Numbered from the stretch's first letter, positions 1 through 9,567 are shown. The stretch: DNA of 11,916 bases from Pleurotus djamor (GCA_029747585.1 JAPEVF010001249.1:1-11916); one strand, 5' to 3'. Notes: a model not told the origin generated them from the letters alone. Program-made: numbers and translations.

Positions 1-659
1 CAAACATCGTTCCCGGATCACAATGAGGACTTGATTGAGCAACTCTTATCGTCATCACACGACCTGGCTACATTAGAGGTAAGTCTTTCTACCCCGGCTA
101 CGACCTTCCTGTAATTCCCCTGCCTAAATTTACCCTTTCGAACCGCGGTTCGCATGGTCGACCGTCTCGTTATGGTTTTATGTGATTTTGACTTTCTCCC
201 CTTTTTTCATTTCTTTCCTAGATGGAGACCTTCCACCTGTACCACCTCGCAGCGTGCTGGGGCCCACGAAAATCCGCCTTGAAACCGGCTGAGCCTCCAC
301 TCACCACGAACTCTGTCTCACCCACCGTTCATCAAGAAGTCACGTCCAATCAGACCGTCTCTCCACAGGTTCTAGCCGGACATGATACCGTCATCAAAGC
401 TGCTGCGGCCCAGCTTGTCTTTGCCTCACGCACCTCTCAGGCGTTCATAACCCCCGAACAAGTGTCCGCGCTCGAGGCGTGGTCGGCTAAAGGCGTTCTG
501 GAGGCCCTGAAGAACACGCCCATCGAAGCTAACGTGAGTTTTTCGCGATGATTTTCGTGCTTATGAGCTCTTTGTAAATGAAATTGGCTGACTTCTTTTG
601 TTCCTTCTTAGCGACTCCACCAAGAAGAAGGCAGCGTCTGGGAACATCACGCGAACTAA
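1..659 (+). CDS. 3' part of an unrecognised spliced gene (three exons)
   Basis: Three exons join in phase 0: 1-78, 222-533 and 612-659, with TAA at 657-659. Intron 1 (79-221, 143 bp) begins gtaagt and ends ttcctag. Intron 2 (534-611, 78 bp) begins gtgagt, has a ctgac branch-like site and ends cttcttag. The visible part is 145 residues. The window opens inside an exon, so the N-terminus is missing. Middle residues such as HDTVIKAAAAQLVFASR suggest a helical stretch, followed by an acidic and basic tail ending WEHHAN. I see no domain, signal peptide or membrane segment that I recognise, so no function is assigned. The matching phases of both introns and the continuous frame are the main reasons to call it real. 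The gene converges on the F-box gene that ends at 907. Confidence 0.7.
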
Positions 660-906
660 CTTCGTGCCAAGAAGGAGGACCAAAATCCAACGCATGTGGA
701 GTGGATTATACTTATACGATATCTATCTTAACAATAACAAGAAGGCATGTAAAATGTTTCCGAGAATAAAGGAAAGGAAAAGGGAATAAGTGAGGTTCAT
801 GTCAATCAGAGGACCAAGACCAAGACAGAAACTAAAGTGGGAGAAACGCAGGGACCAAAGGTCACGGACTGTTTCGTATGCATGATGCGGCCCATAAATG
901 GCCTGT
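660..906. other. convergent intergenic gap
   Basis: About 250 bp separate two convergent genes and should hold both 3' UTRs. The part around 720-800 is A-rich. Short ORFs here have no supporting features. I see nothing beyond the AATAAA noted separately. Confidence 0.6.
765..770 (+). terminator. candidate polyadenylation signal AATAAA
   Basis: An exact AATAAA lies about 106 bp after the stop codon of the gene ending at 659, in the convergent gap before the next gene. This fits a fungal 3' UTR length. It is a short motif and could occur by chance. Confidence 0.4.
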
Positions 907-3085
907 TTACGCTTTCCACAGGACGTCTAGAACACCCAAGTCTCTCAGAGAATAAGCCTGGTCTTCGGTAACGAGTTTACACCCCTCGATCCTGACATGG
1001 TCAATCATGGCCGGTACGATTGGGGTGCTCACGAGGACACCTACATCAAGAAAGGAATGAGCATGTTGGTCCGTGTGAGAAGAAAGACAATGAGGCTGAA
1101 AGGGAGACCAACTCCTACCCTGACCATGGACCGGTTCAACTGGTTTCTTGGGGTGATGTTTCCGAATCCTCAAAGGTCTAATGATCCTAGGTGCCTGCCC
1201 GTCACGAGATTTACTACCACCTTCTTCGGCGTTCTTCGGAGCTTTCATCGCACCATGTCCGTGGTCACTACCCCCAGTAGGTGTGGTACCATGAGCAGGA
1301 GCAGTAGGCTTCATCCAGCCAACCGCCTTGCCCAGCTTCTGATGGTCCTGGCTGGATGACGCGTTCGAATCCGGACCCGAGTTCTGCACAGTCCCATATC
1401 CATTCCTAATAGCCACGACAGCTCGCAAGTCATCAAATTTCATATCGTCACATCCCCAGATATCCAGGGCTTCCAATGTAGGACAGAACTTTGTCCTTGA
1501 ATCAGCTGCGAGAGTTTTCATTTTCTTGTCGTTGCTACGTTGGCCACCTCTCGTGAAGGTGACAACAGAAAGTTCCTGGAGACAGCCCAATATCACCCCT
1601 ACTCCCGCGCAATTATCCAGGCTTAGAGAGCTAAGGGCTGGGAGATAGCACAGGATCAACCGTCCATCTGCGTCTTCCTCCTGAGTCATCTTGAAGCGTG
1701 ACAGCGTGAGATGAGTAAGACGAGCTAGTCGAGGATGACGAAATATATACTCGAGTCGGGGGAGAACGAGAAGTTCAGGGCAAAAGTCTGACGAACCAGG
1801 TCGTAATCGCGTGTTGGTAATTTCCAGATGCTCCAAAGAGGCGAAAGAAAAGGTAGGACATGAAGATCGGAAAGGTGGATCGCAAGACGTTTCGATGAAG
1901 AACTCCTTAAGGGCAGGAAGCTGAAGGGTACCATACGCGTTTCCGGAATGGTCGTCTAGGGTGTCCAAGCCAACCTCGAGGACCTGGAGCATTGGGCATG
2001 ATAAACGAGCCAATAAACGACTAAGGTCGAGGTATGAGAGGTGGCCATTGTATTCAAGATGTTTCAGTTGAGGCAGTTGCACCGGGGGTACTCCCGACTC
2101 GGCGTTGTTAGTGGGAGGAGTTGTCTGACGAGGAGGAAAGGAGAGCTTCACGTGGGACACGACAATGGCTTCGAGGTGCTTCGCGGCGTGTAATAGGTCG
2201 CAAAAGTCTTGGATGGGCATTATACTGGCGAAATCGGTGCGACCCCGTCGCGATGAGAGCGGGGGAGCATACGCGACTTCCAGGCGGCGGAGGTTCGCGT
2301 ATAGACAGGGTGACAAGGAGAAGGGTCTCAGGTTCTCTAAGCGTAAATCACGCAGTGGTGAAGTCCAATTTGGTGGGTTCGTCCAGTCCCGGTGGCGCGT
2401 GGGGTTTCTGGATTTATCAGGGATGCAGAGCGCCAGATGAAGCGTTCTGAGCGCGGTGAACTTTGCGGATTTGTTAAGAAGGGGAATTAGAGGAATGATA
2501 TGAGAAGGTTCAAGGCTTTCCCAACTCAGGAACCGTAAGCGAGTGCCATGCTCTGGAAGGATCGAAAGGATTTCCGCTATAGCTTGAACAGCCACCGTGC
2601 CATTGTTCGGGTTGACGTCTTTGGATACACCGTGACTCAACTCGAGGAGATGTTGGCCTGCGCGCTGCAAAAATAATTCTGTGAGCCNAAAAACTGGACA
2701 TGGACGGGCTGGAGGAAATGCGGCGCCACAGAGCGGGTGACTCGAGACATAATTCCCTCCAGCGGCGACAGACGTGTGACGGAATCAACGGTGGATGTTT
2801 ACAGCTCGCGAGTCCTCCGTGAATCGACGATGAAACTAAACCGTAGAACTGAAAGATGTGAAGAAGTAATTCGTTCGGAAGTCTATTTGACGGGTTCCGA
2901 CGCGCTTGTAGAGCGGCTCTTCTCTCCTCGAGTATAGCTACTTCGTCGTGAATCGGGGAGCGCATACGCTGCATTTGTTCAATGAGCGTTTCGAGATCCT
3001 TGTCCCGAGCCAATAACCCATCCAGCTTGGCGTTGACGGTCTCTAGTTCAGCGGTGACTTCCGCAAGTGATGCGCCGTCAGACAT
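907..3085 (-). CDS. F-box protein with leucine-rich repeats
   Basis: The ATG at 3085 follows cgcc and opens a coiled coil (residues about 5-60) and then an F-box (about 66-115: SNRLPNELLLHIFQFY, then VCRRWRELCLESPALW). The frame runs to codon 133, which contains the N at 2688. Omitting that one base joins it directly to a second frame that is open to TAA at 907-909, giving about 725 residues. The C-terminal part has irregular leucine-rich repeats (LPQLKHLEY, CPMLQVLEVGLDTL, FASLEHLEITNTRL, LPALSSLSLDNC, CPTLEALDIWGCDDM). A Ser/Gly/His-rich insert precedes a last repeat (IDHVRIEGCKLVTEDQ). F-box proteins are usually substrate receptors of SCF ubiquitin ligases, binding Skp1 through the F-box; the target here is unknown. 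A possible in-frame 78-bp intron (1041-1118) would remove most of the low-complexity insert. I read this as a functional gene with a consensus ambiguity. Confidence 0.9.
2688..2688. other. ambiguous base N, apparent 1-nt insertion
   Basis: The only ambiguous base in the window lies beside a run of five A on the + strand, inside the F-box gene. Counting it as a base breaks the reading frame. Ignoring it gives SFWLTELFLQRAGQ, which joins the F-box part to the repeat part. It is most simply a homopolymer-associated consensus error. Confidence 0.8.
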
Positions 3086-3511
3086 GGCGAAAGATGCAAC
3101 GCGATTCGAGCGTAGTTAAGAGGCGTCGTCTGTGAGCGTTCTGGCCACTTGCTGGCCACGCAAGCAATCTGCTAAGTCACGAATGAAATATGTCGCAGTA
3201 AGAGGCTCAATGTTGGCTCAATGACACAAAGCGTTGGACCATCATCATGCCAAGCTTTCCAACTCCGAACAGGATTATCTTATCAAGTTTCATGATTATT
3301 CCAGCCCGAAAGGGAGATTGGCACTCATAGTACTATTTGGCAGGAGCATATACGTAGGGACTAGCGCGAGCTCGCGGCGTGACTAGGGCAGGGACGCTAA
3401 CATGAGAGCGGCGGGTAGCCAAGCGACGGTCGTCTGTAGTTGAAGTACTCGCCTCTCTCGAAGGGTTGCAGTGGGATAGAGAAGCAATTTGCTCGGTTTA
3501 GTCAGGCTTGC
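3086..3511. other. intergenic region upstream of the F-box gene
   Basis: This 426-bp gap between two minus-strand genes should hold the promoter of the F-box/LRR gene and the 3' UTR of the gene ending at 3512. A short repeat of ggccac spaced by ttgct is visible near 3142-3158. I find no coding potential, no clear TATA box and no RNA gene. Confidence 0.6.
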
Positions 3512-4483
3512 TCAGCGTTCGGAAGTCAGATCCCACTTCTCCACCTCCACAGCACATAGATCCTCCCAGCCTGATAACCAGCCATCTTCCTCAAGATGAG
3601 GTTGTTCCACCCACTTTTTGATCGCATCACGCGATACTTCGAACGTTACACTGTGTGGACGGAGTACGTTGACGAGCTTGGTGTGTTCATGGAGAGAATG
3701 AAGGTATGGTGCGATGATAGAGGGGACTGAGGTTACTTGATTTGGAGGACGAGAGTGAGTCAATATAAGTCGACGAGGAAAATATAAAAGACGAACCGAA
3801 TTTCTCCAGAGACCAAGTGACCCATAAAGGTTCTCGAGCAACCCACTGGCAGCCTCTAGCCTTCACGGCTTCGAAATAGAGAGATTCGAGAGAATCAACG
3901 ACCGCGCCCATTCGTTTGAAGATCTTATCCTACGCGACCCAGTCAAAACCGCGAAAGGGAGGGAGGTATCTATTATACTCACCAATTTCAATACGATAGC
4001 ATCGAGTTCGGATATCTTCTTCTCCATGAACGCGAGCTTCTCGCCTACAAGGTGATAATGTGGTTTTCGACCTGGGATCAAAGTTAAAACGTTCCTGAAC
4101 ACAAGGCCGAGGGGTCAGCCCCATCAGTTCCACCAAAATATGTGTTAAGACAAAACTCACTCCAACTCAGTACGCGTATCTACCAAGCTCCTAGCAGAGC
4201 GCACACCATCAATCAGAACGAGATCATCCCAAGTATTAGCGAGATTCTTCAGTTCCAATAGCAACGATCGCGTTTTTCGATGGTAAGTGGATTCCAATGC
4301 GGTTCCACCAATGTTCGATGAACTTGGAGTAGTGTTGTCATTGTGACGACGGGAGGGAGAGTCTGGTTGATTTTGAGTGGAAGAGCGTTGGTTTTTCTTC
4401 TTCTGTGGAGGCGATTTCGGGGTTTGCGGTACGGGGGAGGATGAGGGCGCCGATGGGCCGCGGAAGGAAGAGAGACGGCTCAT
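3512..4483 (-). CDS. unrecognised helical protein with a Ser/Pro-rich N-terminus
   Basis: Four exons on the minus strand, in transcript order: 4483-4161, 4094-3983, 3929-3797 and 3726-3512 (TGA at 3514-3512), 260 residues. The introns are 66, 53 and 70 bp. They begin gtgagt, gtgagt and gttcgt, and end ttcag, cgtag and cctcag. All phases match (2, 0, 1). Residues 1 to about 65 are rich in Ser, Pro, Lys and Gln and are probably disordered. The rest is predicted helical and well ordered: KTRSLLLELKNLANTWDDLV, then FMEKKISELDAIVLKL, then MGAVVDSLESLYFEAVKARG, ending VEQPHLEEDGWLSGWEDL. This pattern of long amphipathic helices suggests a subunit of a larger complex, but I do not recognise the family and assign no function. 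No signal peptide or membrane segment is visible. Consistent splicing makes the gene itself secure. Confidence 0.85.
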
Positions 4484-4500
4484 TGGAAAAAAATCTCCAT
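4480..4500 (-). promoter_or_regulatory. six-codon upstream ORF overlapping the start codon
   Basis: An ATG at 4500 opens a six-codon frame (MEIFFQ) whose TGA overlaps the ATG of the 260-residue gene as ATGA. If the mRNA starts upstream, ribosomes would meet this ORF first, and termination-reinitiation or leaky scanning would set the output of the main frame. Whether it is in the transcript is not shown. Confidence 0.4.
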
Positions 4501-5352
4501 ACAGATTCAGGGAAACGGGGTTTAGGGGAAATATGACAGGGGAGTCCTAAAGGACTTGAGAAAGGCATCCGAAAAGACGAGTTGACTATACTAGCTGGGG
4601 GATGTGAAAGCAATCAACATTGTTGGATTTAATAATTCACAGCATCTAATGGCAAATTGACATTTTGGACCCGAGCCTCAAGTGAGATGCCCAATGGTTA
4701 TGGAGGGTTGGAAGCCGAGGCCTGGGGGTCAATCGAGCTCGGTTGCATCAAACGAGAAGGAGTATGTATACTAGACCAGGAGGCTGAGTATGAGCTTGAG
4801 CTTGAGTGTGCAGGGTAACTCAGCTTTCGAGAAGGGCTCCTTGCTGTCATGATCACATCACGTCCCACGAAGCTATAGACGTCTTCACATCGAACGCATC
4901 CGATCCATGCAGCTTGAGGCCTTCTCAGAAGATCTGGAGCATATGCAAAAACAAGGGGATAGCCAGGGGACTGACGGCATAAGTTTCAGCACGTTCAACA
5001 ACGGTCACGTTGGTAGATACAGCACATCGGATGATCCATAGCGAGCATCACTTCGTTTTCGCCACTTTTTGTGTGGTGATTCATTGAAGACCGTCAAGTA
5101 GACGGACGTTGAACGGAGTTTACGTTAACTCGTGCGACGAATTTGGCGGTACTAGAATGACTTCAAATTTGAGCCTGAAGAGCCAAAACATGGTGCACTG
5201 AATATTGGGTAAGTAGATATCCGAGGGATGGCGGTCCCCTTGTCTCAATGCGAAGCAGCTTTGTACTAAGCATGGGAAAGGCTAAGGTATAATGGAAGGA
5301 AGCGGGGAGGGGGTAAATCACGCGCGGCCAGGTTCATCAATTGAGGATGCAC
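4484..5352. other. 869-bp intergenic region
   Basis: This lies upstream of the 260-residue gene and downstream of the secreted-protein gene at 5353-6238, so it should hold one promoter and one 3' UTR. A short GAGCTT-type repetition is present near 4791-4806. The ORFs here have no splice or composition support. A consensus donor (gtgagt) overlaps the proposed stop of the next gene at 5355. Splicing from it could add an extra C-terminal exon in this gap, but the resulting peptide does not look coding. I see no RNA gene or mobile element. Confidence 0.55.
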
Positions 5353-6238
5353 TCACGCAATGATGAATCGAACGGCCTGGCCAGAAGCAGTGGCCGGTAC
5401 GGCAACACCACCAGTCGTGTGCTGAGCATTGACACAAACATTGAAGACTGGGCCGACCAACCCACTCTACGCAAAACAATCAAGGACTTGAGTCAGTCCC
5501 GTCCATACTAGACCATATTGTTGGCAAATGCATCAGAGGCGGTATCGACCCCGGTTTGAGGCTCAAGATTGACCAAAGTGCAGGAGCAAGTCCCTGCAGT
5601 GAAGGTTGCTGGAATCCTGGCTGAACACTAAAGTTGGGGCCTAAATAGATAATGACAATTTCAGTCAATGACAGTGATGACCCTGTCAAGTGTTGGAAAG
5701 TTACAATTGCAGTTCTGCGGGTTATTACAAGGGGGAGGCGCAAATGCCACAGCTAGATTGGCCAAAGCGAACGAGCCGTTTTGTAGAGTATTACAATCTG
5801 TTGCTAGAGGAGCGGCGGGGGTGAGGTTTCGGCAGGCCGCACTGTCTGCAAGCAAAGTAATGATGTCAACAAGACGACAGCACCGGTATTTCAAGCGGGG
5901 TCGTGCTCACAACTAGCAGGACAGGCGTTGATATTAGCCCGTTTTTCGAGCGGTGTGAGGGGCACGTGGTTTTGAGGTCATCGAGCAAGGTTTCGAACTG
6001 AGCTTATCGACTGGGCGGGTCACGGAGCTGATAGTGTATTCTCCAAGCTTGTACGTCTCTGTAGACACAACATCGCGCGCATTGGCTGATGGGCAAAATT
6101 CAACGAATGCAAAACAAAGTCAGAATTGTAACATACGCGGACCAACTGTGTGGACGTACCATTGATGACAGCGGCCAAGGTGGCGAGATTGGCAAAGAGG
6201 TTAAGGGCGACGAAGGCAGAGGGGAGAAGGGCGACCAT
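5353..6238 (-). pseudogene. small secreted cysteine-containing protein gene, frame-broken
   Basis: Exon 1 (6238-6160, 79 nt) encodes a classic signal peptide, MVALLPSAFVALNLFANLAT, and ends in phase 1. Further exons are 6058-5911, 5845-5705, 5640-5514 and 5466-5353. Introns are 101, 65, 64 and 47 bp, with GT-AG ends. Recognisable segments are YKLGEYTISSVTRPV, ANINACPAS, LTPAAPLATDCNTL, APPPCNNPQNCNC, TAGTCSCTLVNLEPQ and GLVGPVFNVCVNAQ, giving several regularly placed cysteines. As written, exon 2 is 148 nt and runs into TAA at 5936-5934. It needs a net 1-nt change to reach exon 3. Exon 4 needs another between CPNF and TAGTC. The copy at 10672-11699 has the same exon 1 length and second intron position. 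It may be a decayed gene or carry sequencing indels. Function is unknown; an extracellular or effector-like role is only inference. It is divergent from the F-box gene at 6964. Confidence 0.7.
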
Positions 6239-6301
6239 TTGAACGACTTGGAAGATGGTTAGCAAGAGAACTGGAGATAGGTGTGTCGACCTTCCTGCTG
6301 C

Positions 6302-6307
6302 TTTATA
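6302..6307 (-). promoter_or_regulatory. TATA box of the secreted-protein gene
   Basis: The minus strand reads gggTATAAAg, with the box 69 bp upstream of the ATG at 6238. The paralogue has the same box at nearly the same distance (67 bp), which supports function. An AAGCTT (6321-6326) lies just upstream of it. Confidence 0.65.
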
Positions 6308-6883
6308 CCCATGGCTAGCAAAGCTTGTTGAGTTTGAAATCTGGAATTGAGCTTTCGTAAATATGCCCAAAGAGTTAGGAGCGTCGAAGAATGAGAGCGA
6401 GAAACGGATATGAAGGCCGCAGTATGAGCTTGAAAAGGCGTGTTGTTCACCAAAAGAACTGGGGTATACTCTCGGGTTCGAGCTTGTGCTTCGGGGGAGG
6501 GGTTTGGGCATTCTTGAGGGGCACATTCGCGGGCAAGCTCGAGGCCATACAGTCTGCAATGCTTCTTGGGTATTGTTCAACACGAGAGCGATGTCGGGTG
6601 GGGTTCACCAGAAAGGAGTCCAAGGGAGAAGCGACGAGCTTATGTGAGTCCGCTGTCCTCAAAGAGGGTGAATACTAGGAAGAGAAGTACATGGTGTCTT
6701 TCCGACTCGAAGGTGTAGCACCCTGCAATGGGCAGCATTGAAAGACTCGGAGGAAAAGCTATGAGTTCGCAGCAGCCGTGCATTCCAGCTCAGATGGAAT
6801 GCTTGGAAGTTAGAAACTTAGTAAATTCTAAGTAAAGAACAAGAGGCACGAACTGGCGGTCACGGGGCCGTGCTCAAGGCATC

Positions 6884-6904
6884 ACGCCCACGTTACGCCC
6901 ACGT
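6884..6904 (+). promoter_or_regulatory. tandem ACGCCCACGT sites
   Basis: Two identical 10-mers (6884-6893 and 6895-6904) lie one base apart, about 60-80 bp upstream of the F-box gene's ATG. An 11-bp period puts both on one face of the helix, as for paired factor binding. No factor is assigned. Confidence 0.35.
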
Positions 6905-7614
6905 GTCGTCTTGTCACTGTCAGGGTCTTCCGTTGAGCCAGCAACAGTCTTGATTGGCTCGCCATGTCTCAACCATGCTTGCCCTACATTCCGACAGACC
7001 ATACGAGCACCCGTGAGTTATCGATTCTCCCGTAGAATGATTGTGGGCTCATCGATCTGACTCTGACTTGTCTTGGCGAAGCCAGTCGTATCTACTCATA
7101 CATTGACTACATTACCCGTCGAAGTCTTAACCATAATCTTCGGGCAACTTCATTGGGCAGACGTGTTAAATCTACGAAAGGTTCGTCGATGAACCTATCT
7201 TCGTGGATCTATGAGCTAAGTGGACTGGTTAGACCTGCAGCTTCCTGAAGAGTGTCTCACGGAGGCGTGAGGTTTGGTTGCAGCAATACCTCCGCCTCTC
7301 CAACGCGTATGAATTCGAGCTTCCATTGCACGACCATGTGGACAATATGTCTAGTCAAGAACTTGAGTCAGCTACTCTGCAATGGGAACGGATTGAAATC
7401 CAATGGATGGCTAAGGCCAGTCCTCCCCGACGACGAAGCTTCAAATGTCCAGCCGAGGGGTCTACAATTTTTCACCTCGTAAGAGGCGGGCGATGGCTTC
7501 TAGTCTCGGGTAAAGGCGGATCGATGCTTGCTTATGACCTCGATGTCCCGGATGGTCGACCTTGTACGATCATCGAGTTTGGACTCAGCACGGAGCATGG
7601 TGGCATCATGGTGT

Positions 7615-7620
7615 CATATT
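7615..7620 (+). repeat. target site duplication, left copy (CATATT)
   Basis: CATATT directly precedes the left arm and matches the six bases directly after the right arm. In the F-box gene it covers part of the codons TCA TAT T. Confidence 0.85.
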
Positions 7621-8080
7621 TATGGAAAGCCGGAAGGGCCTGCTCACTTAGCCGAAGGTCCGATCAAAAACGTGGCGTTAACATTGCACAAACAAAGTAA
7701 ATAATTGCTAATTACCTTAATCGGACTTTGAATGTCTGAGTTATCATGCAATTTGTTTATTGACTATGAGAAAAGGCTACTGACCGTGGGAATACTTCAA
7801 TTTGTGATAGCGATGATTCACAAAATAGCTCGTTGCTGACACTGGCCGACAAGACTTGAGCTTGAGCTTTCATTACTTGGATGGTCAAGTCTGGAAATAC
7901 TCTGCTCACCCCAGGGTCGCCTCCCAATGCTCTTCTAAGTATGTCCTCGAGCCCTTCCGAAGCTTGGCTTGATCCGGCTATCAAGACCACGAAAGGGGCG
8001 ATAGGAGATAGGAGAGGCTGAAATGGATGCGCCGTGAGCGTCGAAGGTGAAAGAGAGTGGCGCGCATCAAGCGGACCTCC
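7621..8080 (+). repeat. left inverted arm of the element
   Basis: This 460-bp arm pairs with 9244-9703 at 457 of 460 positions by my reading. On the minus strand it carries a copy of the 3' exon found in the right arm (RVFPDLTIQVMKAQAQVLSA, 7757-8080). It lacks the 5' exon of that gene fragment, which lies only in the core beside the right arm. Confidence 0.92.
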
Positions 8081-9243
8081 TTCCTCCAGCACTGAGACAC
8101 ATAGACAGAGTAGCTCTCAACTCGATGGCTCGTCATCTTCACGCGTCGGGGAGGTATCTATCCTGAACTCCGAGAATCGAGGAGTGTTCCCAACTCTTCG
8201 TAACCTCGATTAAGGATGTCCGAGTAGCATACAAGATTGGGGGCGAACCAGCTATTCGTACTGAGCTCCATCGTTAATTTGAGTCGATGAATAATGAGAT
8301 TGATTGCGAGGAAATTGTCCTAGACTCATAAATTTGCTGTGTGATGGGAGTAGATGGACGTCTACCTAGGCATCCACATGCCAGCATTTCAGGCAATGAT
8401 GCGGATAATGAAATTATGAAGAGGTTAGGAAGAACGGACAGGGGGACGTGTGCGGGGAGACGATGCAACCCGCTGACCTGGAGCGCGGGAAGATGAAGTA
8501 CAACCGATCCGCAATGTCGCAACAGTTCAACGGGGAGCTGGATGAGAGAGTGCTGACTCGCCTCACCCTGAGATACTTGAGCACACACTTCTTAGCATGC
8601 AGACAAGAGAGACATCAAGGCGAGCGGAACGTGTGTAAGGACGACACCTCCTTACACCTCCTAGTCTACCTCCTGAACCTTACTTTCCCCGACAAAGTAG
8701 TACAAATACGGCCACCGTATATAAAGAGCGAGACATGTATCGTAGTACTCATTCAATCTTACCCCGAAGCTTGACCCTCTCATCTCTCGCTCGTCACCAG
8801 TGTTCCTCTTTACAACGTGACATGTGCCGACATCAATGACAAAGTTCCTGCGCAACCACAGATACCTTAAGGCAGTTGATCAGTTTGTATAAATGACCGC
8901 CCGGATACTATGGGAGCTAGGAGAGGCTGGATTCGATGGGGAAGAGAGTTAAACATTTGAACGGGAGCGCAGAGGCCCCCGGGGGTCCCGGGGGTGGTAG
9001 AACACTCGGGAACTACACTGATCATCGAGATTTTGAGTCGGTTGTGGGAGAGAGAGCGATTGAAGCTTTGTGAGTTGATGGCCATTCAATTATAGCAAGG
9101 CCTTGACTGACAAAGCATCCTATATCATCCAGAAAGTGACCCTTCAACGGAACTTCACCAAATCAAATTTCGGACTCCTGGCTGCTTGGGGAAGGGACAG
9201 GGCCGACAAACCTGTGAGTCACTTTGCTCTATGCCCCAAAAAT
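8081..9243. other. core of the element
   Basis: This 1163-bp core is unique in the window. No transposase, reverse transcriptase or other long coding frame is visible. It includes a TATATAAA box (8718-8725), a CCCCCGGGGG palindrome (8976-8985) and the 5' exon of the gene fragment next to the right arm. A stretch at about 8910-8935 resembles, on the minus strand, the splice-acceptor part of the arm (AGCCTCTCCTA), hinting at a diverged extra copy. Short ORFs elsewhere look like chance frames. Confidence 0.6.
8718..8725 (+). promoter_or_regulatory. TATATAAA promoter-like box inside the element
   Basis: A strong TATA box is followed, about 45-100 bp on, by a CT-rich stretch typical of fungal transcription starts. 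The first ATG frames downstream are very short (for example 18 codons from 8836). It may be a promoter captured with other host DNA. Confidence 0.35.
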
Positions 9244-9567
9244 GGAGGTCCGCTTGATGCGCGTCACTCTCTTTCACCTTCGACGCTCACGGCGCATCCA
9301 TTTCAGCCTCTCCTATCTCCTATCGCCCCTTTCGTGGTCTTGATAGCCGGATCAAGCCAAGCTTCGGAAGGGCTCGAGGACATATTTAGAAGAGCATTGG
9401 GAGGCGACCCTGGGGTGAGCAGAGTATTTCCAGACTTGACCATCCAAGTAATGAAAGCTCAAGCTCAAGTCTTGTCGGCCAGTGTCAGCAACGAGCTATT
9501 TTGTGAATCATCGCTATCACAAATTGAAATATTCCCACGGTCAGTAGCCTTTTCTCATAGTCAATAA
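9103..9567 (+). pseudogene. captured fragment of a spliced gene, family unrecognised
   Basis: An open segment from about 9103 to 9213 (KVTLQRNFTKSNFGLLAAWG, then RDRADKP) ends at a gtgagt donor. A good acceptor (atttcag) at 9306 rejoins it in phase 0 to PLLSPIAPFVVLIAGSSQ, GLEDIFRRALGGDPGVSRVF and DLTIQVMKAQAQVLSA. The 93-bp intron (9214-9306) spans the junction between element core and right arm at 9244. The frame ends at TAA 9565-9567, though a gtcagt at 9540 could be another donor. The protein composition is sensible and the left arm preserves the same frame with two conservative changes. It looks like part of a real host gene picked up by the element. I do not recognise the family. Confidence 0.5.

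Larger units (their letters stand above)
6239..6963. other. divergent promoter region
   Basis: This gap is shared by the secreted-protein gene (leftward from 6238) and the F-box gene (rightward from 6964). It holds the TATA box at 6302-6307 and a CATTCCA/TGGAATG inverted repeat (6781-6787 and 6795-6801). It also holds an ACTTAG/CTAAGT inverted repeat (6816-6821 and 6828-6833) and the tandem ACGCCCACGT pair at 6884-6904. ORFs here look like chance frames. Confidence 0.55.

Noticed and set aside
997..1359. 120-codon plus-strand ORF
   Set aside because: It is antisense to the C-terminal part of the F-box/LRR gene and has no splice or domain support.
2121..2450. Plus-strand ORFs of 91 and 109 codons
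   Set aside because: They are shadows of the leucine-rich-repeat coding strand, with Arg/Gly/Ser-rich composition.
4338..4613. 91-codon minus-strand ORF over the start of the 260-residue gene
   Set aside because: It is in another frame and does not connect to the downstream exons, while the chosen frame splices cleanly.
5172..5357. Extra exon of the first secreted-protein gene using the gtgagt at 5356
   Set aside because: The donor is good, but the resulting peptide is not protein-like and the TGA at 5355-5353 already ends a plausible C-terminus.
6391..6678. 95-codon plus-strand ORF and overlapping minus-strand ORFs
   Set aside because: They lie in the divergent promoter region, across the upstream sequence of two genes, with no features.
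8274..8774. ORFs of 104 and 108 codons in the element core as a transposase
   Set aside because: No DDE/D catalytic pattern, zinc finger or helix-turn-helix is visible, and they are far too short for a transposase.
8976..8994. CCCCCGGGGG palindrome as a functional site
   Set aside because: It is striking in base content but short, single, and without context that gives it a role.
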